DNA from: Bacteroidales bacterium
GTDB lineage: Bacteria > Bacteroidota > Bacteroidia > Bacteroidales > F082
Length of the DNA: 44,079 nt
NCBI GenBank assembly: GCA_013141455.1
Contig: JABFQW010000041.1
Span: 1-44,079, forward strand
Reading direction: 5' to 3'
The notes under the pieces were generated by a model. That model was not told the DNA's origin. It searched no databases and saw only the letters and a list, made by a program, of their open reading frames with translations. Positions 8,321-15,215 of the stretch are shown here, in pieces. A program made the translations under genes and the position numbers. Positions within the stretch are counted from its first letter, which is position 1. The number at the start of each line of letters is the position of its first letter.

Positions 8321-8941
8321 TTAATCAGTAATCATTACTACTTGTTTGATAAAATTGTTCCCTTCTATTTCGTCCACAATGAACTGTGCTACATCAAATT
8401 TGCTGATTTGAAAAGTTGAATTCTCTGCCGGACTGTTTTTAGTAAACGTTGCTTTCTCTTTTTCACCTGTAATTTCTGTCGGTCGTACAATGGTCCACTC
8501 CAAATCCGACTTCTTTACAATATCCTCCTGAATACCGTGATCGTGAAATGATGCTTTTAGGATTTTGTCGTTAAGTACCATTTCTTTAAATTCGTCTGGC
8601 ATATAATTCCAGCTATCACCTGCACCTTGTGCACTTAAACAAACCAGTCGTTTTGCTCCAATTTTTTTCATGGCTGCAATTATGTTTGCAGTTCCCTTCG
8701 ACATCGTGTCCAAACTACTATTGTTAAAGCCTAACGAAATGATAATTTTATCGTCCTGGTCTATGATTTGCTCAATAGTTTCTATGTCAAGTACATTGCC
8801 AACTTTATGGTTTAAATGAGTTTTCGACTCCATGGTCTGTCTGGTCAAAACGTAAACATGCTTTTCTTTGTCAAGAAGCTTTTGAACAATGACTTGCCCT
8901 ACTTCACCTGTTCCACCAAATACAATTATTTTATTTTCCAT
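8321..8941 (-). CDS. NAD(P)-binding oxidoreductase/epimerase-like protein (NmrA/BLVRB type)
   Basis: This is a 206-residue cytosolic protein with an N-terminal Rossmann glycine motif (VFGGTGEVGQ, residues 8-17). The middle has ISLGFNNSSLD and the segment RLVCLSAQGAGDS, where the atypical-SDR active-site Ser would lie; WTIVRPTEIT follows near residue 150. This is the NAD(P)H-binding atypical SDR layout (NAD_binding_10). A YxxxK catalytic pair is not obvious, so it may be a sensor or a reductase of unknown substrate. It is downstream of the SRPBCC/VOC/AraC run on the same strand, but separated by a decayed gene. Confidence 0.85.
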   Translation of the reverse strand: MENKIIVFGGTGEVGQVIVQKLLDKEKHVYVLTRQTMESKTHLNHKVGNVLDIETIEQIIDQDDKIIISLGFNNSSLDTMSKGTANIIAAMKKIGAKRLVCLSAQGAGDSWNYMPDEFKEMVLNDKILKASFHDHGIQEDIVKKSDLEWTIVRPTEITGEKEKATFTKNSPAENSTFQISKFDVAQFIVDEIEGNNFIKQVVMITD

Positions 8942-9118
8942 TTTTTTCTATTTTTTTATACCATACTGCTTACTGATTCGCAATTACAACGACAGCTTAG
9001 CAAATAGCGTATTATTCAGTTACTCCCGCAAATATAATACCTACGCGATGTTTATCCCAAAAACGATAGAAATCAGACATAGGAACAATGAAACCCTGTT
9101 TATTAGCGATTCGTTTTT

Positions 9119-9339
9119 TTAGTCGGTCTTTCCATTTCAAGTTTGAAAAGTTGCCATTACATGACCTTGTCCTGATTCAAAATCTCCTTTTGGCTAAGTA
9201 AGTATTTCACCAGCTTTTACAATTTATATATTTTCTCCATTACGAATGTAACCTTTATCTTTTGCAAGCTTCTTAATATCTTCAGGGCTTTTACCATTAT
9301 GTTTTTGATTATGTCATGGTATGCTCGTATTCTATCCAT
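9119..9339 (-). pseudogene. Decayed DUF4287-domain gene
   Basis: The minus strand reads NGKSPEDIKKLAKDKGYIRN, stop, IVKAGEILT, stop, PKGDFESGQGHVMATFQT, stop, NGKTD. This follows the DUF4287 pattern, in which GKTPEDIKKLA, KAGEI..WLK.DF and GHGHAMA are characteristic. At least three in-frame stops interrupt it; one (TAG) falls where Trp is expected. The probable start, ATG at 9339, reads MDRIRAYHDIIKN in another frame, so a frameshift near 9300 is also needed. Intact DUF4287 genes are often found near SRPBCC genes, as here. Little else is visible between 8942 and 9384. Confidence 0.8.
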
Positions 9340-9384
9340 GATTTTCCTTTTTTTAAACAGGCTTCAACAAAAATTTTGACGGGC

Positions 9385-9804
9385 TCAACGTTTTGAAGCG
9401 ACTTTGATTTGCTGCTGAACATGAGCAGCCATAGTGTTGGCAATTTTTTTAACAACCAATTGCACCCAAAGAAAACCCAATAGTCCCTTCACGGTTATCG
9501 TGTTGGTTATTTTCAGTCCGTTTGCGGTTTCTTCCATAAAGTGGTCGTAATACATAGTAGCAAGCGGAAATTCACCACATTCCAAACAATGCTTATTTTC
9601 AACAACTTCAAGCAGTTTCACTTTAACTATTCTTCCGTTTTTGGGTTGTATCAAATAATGATTTCCTGCCTCAACATTGCCTTCAAGTTTTGCAAATTCA
9701 ATTTCATTGTTCCAGACATGCCAATTATTTATATCAGTAAATAGTTTCCACATTTGTTCTTTTGTAGCTTCATTTGTTACAATTGAATGAGATTTTGTCC
9801 ACAT
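9385..9804 (-). CDS. SRPBCC-superfamily protein (polyketide cyclase/START-like)
   Basis: This is a 139-residue protein with a single helix-grip fold: N-terminal strand and helix (SIVTNEATKEQMWKLFTDIN), the W-x-x-WN element (WHVWNNEIEFAKLEG) near 28-42, strands through LIQPKNGRIVKVKLLEVV, and a C-terminal amphipathic helix (KIANTMAAHVQQQIK). Such domains bind small hydrophobic ligands or act as stress-linked chaperone-like or cyclase proteins. No specific ligand can be inferred. It lies downstream of a VOC and an AraC-type gene on the same strand, 38 bases after the VOC stop, consistent with one transcript. Confidence 0.85.
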   Translation of the reverse strand: MWTKSHSIVTNEATKEQMWKLFTDINNWHVWNNEIEFAKLEGNVEAGNHYLIQPKNGRIVKVKLLEVVENKHCLECGEFPLATMYYDHFMEETANGLKITNTITVKGLLGFLWVQLVVKKIANTMAAHVQQQIKVASKR

Positions 9805-9842
9805 ATTTTTATTTTTTTAATTTTTACTCCAACGTCATTCGG

Positions 9843-10250
9843 TTATAAAAGCTGAGCCAGAGAAAACCAATTTCCGGAATCATCCTTAAATATAGCTTCT
9901 GTTCCATAAAACTCCTTTGTTGGAGCCTTACTGAATTCAACACCTTTTGCTTTCAATTCTTCATAGGTAGCAAAAATATCTTTGCATGTAAATACCCCGC
10001 AGCCAAATGTTCCTTCGGCTATCAGTTTCCTGAGCATTTCGGTTGTCTCTTTGGTGTGAAAACTTCGTGAAACCGGAGCCAAAATAATTTCAAAATCCGG
10101 TTGATCAGGTGGATAAACGGTAAGCCATCTGCCATCTTCCGGCATGGGCAAATCAAGTTTAACCCTGAATCCTAATTTGTTGACATAAAAATCATAGGCG
10201 CTTTGTTGGTCTAATACTAAAACCGGAGCATGGGTTAATTTTGTTATCAT
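9843..10250 (-). CDS. VOC-superfamily (glyoxalase/bleomycin-resistance-like) protein
   Basis: The protein has about 135 residues with the paired beta-alpha-beta-beta-beta modules of the vicinal oxygen chelate fold: THAPVLVLDQQSAYDFYVNK at the start, LGFRVKLDL next, and FKDDSGNWFSLAQLL at the end, where a metal-ligand Glu is often replaced as here. I choose the internal ATG at 10250 (MITKLTHAPV) rather than an upstream ATG at 10277, because the domain begins directly after it. The reaction and substrate are unknown. The neighbouring AraC-type regulator upstream and SRPBCC gene downstream suggest a small co-regulated unit. Confidence 0.85.
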   Translation of the reverse strand: MITKLTHAPVLVLDQQSAYDFYVNKLGFRVKLDLPMPEDGRWLTVYPPDQPDFEIILAPVSRSFHTKETTEMLRKLIAEGTFGCGVFTCKDIFATYEELKAKGVEFSKAPTKEFYGTEAIFKDDSGNWFSLAQLL

Positions 10251-10317
10251 ATTCTTGTTTTTTACTATTATTTGCAAAGAACATAATAAATTTCAACACC
10301 ATGTTTATCGAAAATTG

Positions 10318-10743
10318 CTATTTTGACCATCCATAATTCCGGGCAAAACAAGTTGGGATAAATTTCAGTGGTAAAACTTTTGACTGCCTTTTAATTTCTT
10401 TTTGCTGCCCGAGGTAATTAGATGGAGAGATTCCAACATATTGTTTGAATAATCTACTAAATGACCCTAAACTTTCGAAACCCAATGAATTGCATGTAAA
10501 CGAAACTGTATTCCCTGATTGAAACATCTGTTTTGCTTTATCGATTCGGATGGTAGTAAGATATTGGTGCGGCGTTTTACCATACGCGCTTTTAAAAAGT
10601 CTGATAAAATGAAATTTAGAAAAATAGGCCTCGTCTGAAATATTGTCAAGGTCAATGTTTTTGTCATAGTTGTTGTCAATAAAAAGCTTGGCTTGAACTA
10701 TTCGTTTGTATAAATAGACTTTTGGATATTGTTCTGTTGTCAT
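10318..10743 (-). CDS. AraC-family transcriptional regulator, DNA-binding domain only
   Basis: This 141-residue protein is little more than the AraC/XylS double helix-turn-helix. The first helix-turn-helix is at about 30-65 (LDNISDEAYFSKFHFIRLFK) and the second at about 80-115 (SFTCNSLGFESLGSFSRLFK, with the family-typical YVGISPSNY after it). There is no ligand-binding N-terminal domain, so it resembles SoxS/MarA-type stand-alone regulators. It is 68 bases upstream of the VOC and SRPBCC genes on the same strand and may control them; no operator can be pointed out. Confidence 0.9.
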   Translation of the reverse strand: MTTEQYPKVYLYKRIVQAKLFIDNNYDKNIDLDNISDEAYFSKFHFIRLFKSAYGKTPHQYLTTIRIDKAKQMFQSGNTVSFTCNSLGFESLGSFSRLFKQYVGISPSNYLGQQKEIKRQSKVLPLKFIPTCFARNYGWSK

Positions 10744-11124
10744 ATTTTAGGTGTCCGTTGATGTTTGTTGTGTGCTTCGATACGATGACCGCTAACCTGA
10801 TAGCGGCTACAAATATTGAAATTATTATTTTATCCTTTCAAATCTCAGGTCACAACATTTTACGCCGATGTTCCATTTCGACTATAGAAGAGCCTGTCTT
10901 TTAAGTCGCTTTTTTTGATTTAGGATCAAGGGGCATCGATTTACAATGTATGAAGTAAACCTAATGAATTGATTTACTGATTACTTCTTAGATTAAAAAT
11001 CGTTAACTAAGCGAAGCGATCTCACGAACGTAGTGAGTAATCATTGTTCGATAATCTGAATGATGGAAAGTATCCGACTTTATGGACGGACTCTAATTAA
11101 TTAACAATCTGAGTATTTAAAAGT

Positions 11125-11200
11125 CCCCCATTTTTGGGGGTTGTTGGGCAAGATAATTCAAAATAAGAAAGCGGCTTTCGCCGCTTTCCTAACAACAACC
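11125..11200 (-). terminator. Intrinsic terminator for a minus-strand remnant gene, with a second hairpin
   Basis: A perfect 9-bp stem, gaaagcggc-tttc-gccgctttc (11167-11188), is followed on the minus strand by the T-rich run ttattttg, which fits rho-independent termination. Arms ggttgttg (11139-11146) and caacaacc (11193-11200) enclose it, and a second stem (ccccca/tggggg, 11125-11140) lies just beyond. The rest of 10744-11263 holds no gene. It does contain a ccgcta/tagcgg inverted repeat near 10790-10807 and a ctcac/gtgag stem near 11021-11037. Confidence 0.65.
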
Positions 11201-11263
11201 AATTAACAATCCATCGCACCGAGACACCCACAAGAAAGTGTGATGCGATGAACCAGCTATATT

Positions 11264-11398
11264 TTAGACCACAGGTGGTGTGTTAGTGTTTTTGCCATTT
11301 CCACGGCGCATGGCGATGATATTCGAAAGCCGATCGATGCTGCTGTTCAGTTCGATCACGAAATCAGCATAAGCAGCATCAGTAACGAATAAATCCAT
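11264..11398 (-). pseudogene. C-terminal gene fragment (about 45 codons)
   Basis: The minus strand reads MDLFVTDAAYADFVIELNSS, then IDRLSNIIAMRRGNGKN and a Thr/Pro tail before TAA at 11264-11266. The same frame stays open eight codons further upstream (VKIRFIP) before a stop. The amphipathic helix and basic tail look like the C-terminus of a larger helical protein rather than a complete gene; resemblance to DUF6261-type proteins is possible but I cannot confirm it. Codon use looks coding, and a terminator-like hairpin lies about 75 bases downstream, so this is probably what remains after a deletion. Confidence 0.5.
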
Positions 11399-11470
11399 CG
11401 GAATAAAGCGGATTTTAACATTGGTTGTTCAATAAAACAATAGCGTGCCTGTCTGCTTTGCCCACTGAAG

Positions 11471-11660
11471 TTAAAAAGTGGCGCCGTTTTCATACGCTAC
11501 CACTCCTATGCGCTAAAAAGTGCCGTCGTATTGTTACACTGCCTCTTTCAAAGGTTAAAAAGTGGCGCTGTATAGACACGCTACCTCTTTCAAAGGGTAA
11601 AAAGTGATGCTGTATTGATACGCTAACTCTTTCAAGCGCTATGAAGTAGTGGCACACAAA
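11471..11660. repeat. Tandem degenerate repeat with an exact 42-bp period
   Basis: The anchor taaaaag occurs at 11472, 11514, 11556 and 11598, with a degenerate tatgaag at 11640: four full units and a partial fifth, each 42 bp. Unit cores read like taaaaagtggcgctgtat then acacgctacctctttcaaag. Each unit contains an imperfect gtggcg/cgctac palindrome. The period is a multiple of three and a short plus-strand frame spans the units (repeating ...LPLSKVKKWR...), but there is no sign that it is translated. Confidence 0.85.
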
Positions 11661-11740
11661 GTATTTTGCCTCTATTGATTTGGTGTGGATAGGAAATCAA
11701 AGAACGATTGGTTATTTAATGCGAAGTTAATAAAAGATAT

Positions 11741-11862
11741 GTTAACGGCTGACGCTATGGCAAGTGCGGGATTAAATTGTGGCTCAACTGTCTGCCAGCA
11801 CAAATGTATGTAAAGATTTCAAATGTATCAACGAACACGAAACCCCGCATTTGCTATAGCGT
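11741..11862 (-). repeat. Stem-loop intergenic element (a), attC-like in layout
   Basis: Arms acgctatggcaagtgcggg (11752-11770) and cccgcatttgctatagcgt (11844-11862) are 19-bp inverted repeats with two mismatches. On the minus strand the structure ends in CAGCCGTTAACAT (11741 side) and follows the metallopeptidase gene, with about 185 bases in between. Related endings occur at 13551-13557 and 14862-14868. The layout (gene, long stem-loop, GTTARC end) resembles gene cassettes, but the fit to the integron core GTTRRRY is imperfect. The 11863-12048 stretch holds nothing else supportable. Confidence 0.5.
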
Positions 11863-12048
11863 TTCATGCTTTATTATATTCAATCTGTCAACAATTTCAT
11901 TTCTACCAATAATTTTCATCTTACTTCCAGTGTCTTGTGGCAAAATTAAAATTCCATTTTTCGGAATGACTATTTACAGCCTTTGACAAAATTTGAATCA
12001 TACTGGCGAATACTTTCAGTTCTTTACTTATATTAGCAAAAATTCAAG

Positions 12049-12954
12049 TTAATCAAGTTTTATTTTGAGAAATACTTTATTAACTATCTTTTCTATAAAA
12101 TCAATACGTGCTTTAGGAAGGGGGTGATCATGGTCCTCAGAATCACTCAGATAATTACCTTCTAAGAATCCTACTATCCCAAAATTTTTAGAATTAATGA
12201 TTGAGTATAAATCTGCATAATGTTCTGCGTTTCTTCTTTCTTGTTTATAATGCTTTTTAGCATTTGAATTTGCCAAGAGACGAAATAAAATTGTAGGAAT
12301 AGAAAATATATAAGCTATCCAAGTATATTTTATTTTTTCCTTCTCTAAATTTCTTTCTATCCAAAGATTGGTGTCGTGTTGGTTAATATGGCCCAGTTCA
12401 TGATATATAATTGACTCAAATAAAATTCTATTTAAATTGTGCAACATCAGTAAATTTCTACTTAGAAGAAAGTAAATAATTTTTCCCTGTTCATCTATTC
12501 TTTCACAAACTGCAGGTACATAATGATTATTTCTATCGAAAAACATTTTTACTTCGTAGTCTTTCAATCCCACATTATTAAGTAATTTATTTAAGGTGTT
12601 TTTCAAATCAGGAAAATCGTTAGTATTAATTTTTCGATAAGTCAAATCAATACTATCAAAATATTTGTTCACACTTCTTTTATGTGAAACTTTAATTCTT
12701 CTTTCGCACATAATAACTGCCGATATTATTATAAGAAAAATTAAAACTTCCAAAAATCCATTTAATAGACAAGCGAAGAATATTAAACAAACTGGAATAG
12801 CAATAATAAAATATGCGATATATGGTGCAAATTTTTTTATGTTTATGATTTTTTGTCTTTCGAGTCTATACCAATCTTCAAGAGTATCAAAGAAGGTTGT
12901 TTTTAGGTTCACATCTTGATCCAGATGTGCAATTATGTTTTCAATATTGCTCAT
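12049..12954 (-). CDS. Membrane-anchored M48-like zinc metallopeptidase
   Basis: This is a 301-residue protein with two adjacent membrane helices near the N-terminus (about 43-83). The gluzincin site is HELGH at 185-189, a third ligand fits the ExxxD motif at 244-248 (EHYAD), and DHPLPKARID near 276-285 matches the HPP-x-x-R motif of M48/M56 peptidases. A further hydrophobic segment lies at about 210-228. The family cleaves membrane or cytosolic proteins at the inner membrane. Its ATG overlaps the stop of the upstream gene as ATGA (12951-12954), indicating translational coupling. AT-rich composition and location in an accessory region suggest horizontal acquisition. The physiological substrate is unknown; the partner gene product is one candidate. 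Confidence 0.85.
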   Translation of the reverse strand: MSNIENIIAHLDQDVNLKTTFFDTLEDWYRLERQKIINIKKFAPYIAYFIIAIPVCLIFFACLLNGFLEVLIFLIIISAVIMCERRIKVSHKRSVNKYFDSIDLTYRKINTNDFPDLKNTLNKLLNNVGLKDYEVKMFFDRNNHYVPAVCERIDEQGKIIYFLLSRNLLMLHNLNRILFESIIYHELGHINQHDTNLWIERNLEKEKIKYTWIAYIFSIPTILFRLLANSNAKKHYKQERRNAEHYADLYSIINSKNFGIVGFLEGNYLSDSEDHDHPLPKARIDFIEKIVNKVFLKIKLD

Positions 12955-13367
12955 TGAGTAACCTTTATTAAATCATAAATAAACCTGTCTGCAATTTTCT
13001 TGGCTTTACTTTTTTCCATTCCCGCATTGACGAGGTCGTTAATCCAGAATAATTTCAATTCGTCTAATTCGCTGATTTTTTTTTCTTTGCTTCCGACTTT
13101 TTGATTGTTATAATCGTTCTTGTACATTTTATAAATTTCCGAAATCGTTTTAAAAGTCCCCACAATAGAGCTTACATATCCAAGTATGATTTCAAATGAT
13201 GGAACTCCTCCCCTATTAACAAAATTAACATTTGTCGATATTTGTTTGTCTTGAAATACATTCTCAATGATTTCTTTTTTCTCGAAATTGAAAATATCTT
13301 TTTCTTCAGGAAACTCTGATTCAATTATCTTTTCAATCAGATTTAAAAAATTGTCTTGTGTTACCAT
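12951..13367 (-). CDS. Uncharacterised 138-residue partner of the M48-like peptidase
   Basis: I do not recognise the family. The N-terminal 45 residues are acidic and helical (NLIEKIIESEFPEEKDIFNF), followed by a glycine-containing, moderately hydrophobic stretch (SFEIILGYVSSIVGTFKTIS, about 60-80) that could be a membrane-associated helix. A Lys-rich linker and a C-terminal helical domain (FWINDLVNAGMEKSKAKKIA) follow. It is the first gene of a two-gene unit, with an ATGA overlap to the metallopeptidase. Such tight pairing suggests the two products work together, for example as regulator and protease or as substrate and protease; the direction is not shown by sequence. Confidence 0.75.
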   Translation of the reverse strand: MVTQDNFLNLIEKIIESEFPEEKDIFNFEKKEIIENVFQDKQISTNVNFVNRGGVPSFEIILGYVSSIVGTFKTISEIYKMYKNDYNNQKVGSKEKKISELDELKLFWINDLVNAGMEKSKAKKIADRFIYDLIKVTQ

Positions 13368-13550
13368 AAGTTAATCTTTTATTGTTTAGAATTCCTTGCG
13401 TCAACCACTTTATAGCATTTGGATTAATATTTTTTTAACTTACTGATATTATGCTTTTATAAATCACTTTTTCATTCTCGGTTGTCGCTTTAATATTGCT
13501 TCCAATCGTAAGCTTCGGTAGTCAATGGTTCGAGTATATGAAGGATGAAC

Positions 13551-13680
13551 GCTAACGGTCGGCGGTATGAAAAGTTGCCGATTGCGGGCGATTTCCTTAC
13601 ATGTAACACTATAGTTGAAGCGGGCTAAAACCCTTGAATAACCTACCTTCCCAGCATTTTTTATATTGCGTGTACCAGCT
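13551..13680 (-). repeat. Intergenic element (b) ending in CCGTTAGC, attC-like in layout
   Basis: On the minus strand, just after the outer-membrane protein gene, the sequence reads cacgcaatataaaaaatgct, then gggttttagcccgcttcaac, and ends cccgcaatcggcaac ... ccgccgaccgttagcg at 13551. The end shares the CCCGCA ... CGTTARC arrangement with element (a). It separates the two minus-strand gene pairs. No gene is visible in 13368-13687. Confidence 0.45.
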
Positions 13681-13687
13681 TTGCTTT

Positions 13688-14545
13688 TTAAAATGTCATT
13701 GTTAATCCAATTCCAAATTGGTCTCCTTGATTAAAGTTTGGCGCTCCTGACCCTTTTTGATATTTTAAATCAAAATATTTGTCTTTGTTTTGAGTTAGAA
13801 AAAATCTTGCTGCTCCTTTAATAGTATAGTATACCTCACTATTCAAAAAGTCATACCATCCGTCTGCACTTCCAACAAGTCCAACGCCAACGCCATTAAT
13901 TTCAAACAATGATTTTGTATCAATTGCAAAACTACCTTTGACTCTGAATATCCTATCATCAACAGCTTCTTTACTCTCATCAATTTGCCCTCCCACGGGT
14001 ATTATGTTTGTAGTATCAATATTAAATTTGTAACCTGCCTGAAGAAAAACACCAATTTTTGTATTTTTCATCCAAGATGGTACTTTTTTCATCATTGGAG
14101 ATTGATACCATGGAACATACCCGAATTCAATAATCCCATTTATTGTTGAAAATGTATTATTAGTCTCAATACCAACAGAGATTGGTAGTAAATCCATAAA
14201 GCAGTCTGTACAAGGAGTTAATTGATTATCAATAGTAGTAGTTTTAAATAGCATAAACAAACCAGATAATTTTACATCAATTGATGAGAAAGCGTCATTC
14301 GTTCCAGATTGAACAATAAATTCTGGTGAAGCTTGAAATAAACTATTTTTTCCAGACAGAAGAATATCCTGTTTCTTAAACAAACTATCTAAAGTTTTTG
14401 CATATCGAATTCCAAAATCAATAGCATTTCGTTTTGATTCAGTATTTATAGATCCCAAAGAAACTTCTAATGGTTTTTCTTGAGAATAAGAAAATTGCAT
14501 TGCGAGCAATCCTGCTATCAGTATGTATAAGAATTTTTTATTCAT
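13688..14545 (-). CDS. Outer-membrane beta-barrel-like protein
   Basis: This is a 285-residue protein with a signal peptide (KFLYILIAGLLAMQFSYSQ, cleavage near residue 21). The mature part alternates polar and hydrophobic residues as a barrel does and ends in GIGLTMTF, the C-terminal Phe that barrel-assembly machinery recognises. A TPCTDCFMD segment near residue 110 carries two cysteines on a probable loop. Function and cargo are unknown. An 84-residue gene lies 20 bases upstream on the same strand and is probably co-transcribed. Confidence 0.75.
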   Translation of the reverse strand: MNKKFLYILIAGLLAMQFSYSQEKPLEVSLGSINTESKRNAIDFGIRYAKTLDSLFKKQDILLSGKNSLFQASPEFIVQSGTNDAFSSIDVKLSGLFMLFKTTTIDNQLTPCTDCFMDLLPISVGIETNNTFSTINGIIEFGYVPWYQSPMMKKVPSWMKNTKIGVFLQAGYKFNIDTTNIIPVGGQIDESKEAVDDRIFRVKGSFAIDTKSLFEINGVGVGLVGSADGWYDFLNSEVYYTIKGAARFFLTQNKDKYFDLKYQKGSGAPNFNQGDQFGIGLTMTF

Positions 14546-14565
14546 TGCAGTAAGGGTTAGTTTGT

Positions 14566-14820
14566 TTACAATATTTTTGAGGCTAAATATGAGACGTCTT
14601 TATCAAACCAATCGGCTGGCCATACTTTGTCTTGATGTCCATTTTTTTTCATAGTCCATCGAATCACAGCACGATAAACGTACTTAGAGTTAGCATTCCC
14701 AAAACCATCGGTTGTGCTTAATATTTTATTATGCACAGTTTGGTCATTAATCACTTCACCTTCATCATTGAAGTTTCTCAAGTGATATTTCATTACTTCT
14801 TTTAATTGTACTAAATTCAT
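14566..14820 (-). CDS. Uncharacterised 84-residue protein
   Basis: This is a small, probably cytosolic protein of unknown family: an N-terminal helix (LVQLKEVMKYHLRNFNDEGE), a central NSKYVYRAVIRWTMKKNG strand-like segment, and a tail with VWPADWFDKDVSYLASKIL. There is no signal peptide or membrane helix. Coding is supported by an ATG start, codon use like its neighbour, and tight spacing (20 bases) to the outer-membrane protein gene downstream. It is the 5' gene of the pair between elements (b) and (c). Confidence 0.65.
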   Translation of the reverse strand: MNLVQLKEVMKYHLRNFNDEGEVINDQTVHNKILSTTDGFGNANSKYVYRAVIRWTMKKNGHQDKVWPADWFDKDVSYLASKIL

Positions 14821-14861
14821 GATTTAATTTCTTTATGGTTAGACTATTTATTTACACTGCT

Positions 14862-14923
14862 GCTAACATTCCGGTGCAAATGCCGAGACTTTCAGCGGTG
14901 GCCTCGAGTGAAAATAGCATTTG
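14862..14923 (-). repeat. Intergenic element (c): short stem-loop ending in TGTTAGCAG
   Basis: On the minus strand the sequence reads caaatgc (14923-14917), a loop, gcatttg (14883-14877), then caccggaatgttagcagc. The 7-bp arms are perfect. The GTTAGC end matches element (b) and resembles GTTAAC of element (a). The remaining 14924-15215 stretch before recJ has no supportable gene; short open frames there overlap the recJ leader. Confidence 0.4.
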
Positions 14924-15215
14924 AATATTGTTATGCTGCGAAATTCTTACTCTCAATTTCAGTTAATCGTTGTATGCGCGGATAAATCGTTCTGTCCAGC
15001 TTCATCGTTCTCAGTTTTACTTCTCATTTGACCCGCAGGGCTGTTTTCTTATTAAGCAGCCTAACGATTGGATAGTTGCCTCAAATTTACAACAACATGG
15101 CAGCAAAGTCAAAAAAAAATCCAACGCTAAAACTCCGGTGTCAAACCAAAATAAACACCCCAAATTGTTCATCCATCAAACAAATAATTAACTTTACAAA
15201 ATCAATATATCGCGG

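Noticed and set aside
11425-11607. A 60-codon frame made of 14-residue repeats
   Set aside because: The periodicity comes from the 42-bp DNA repeat; there is no start context, domain or continuation beyond the array.
11471-11660. The 42-bp repeat as a CRISPR array
   Set aside because: The units are directly adjacent and degenerate, with no unique spacers, and there are no cas genes.
11777-11986. A 69-codon plus-strand open frame
   Set aside because: It spans the right arm of stem-loop element (a) and AT-rich non-coding sequence; codon use is not gene-like.
13520-13550. ggttcgag resembling a tRNA T-arm
   Set aside because: No matching acceptor, D or anticodon stems could be placed around it.
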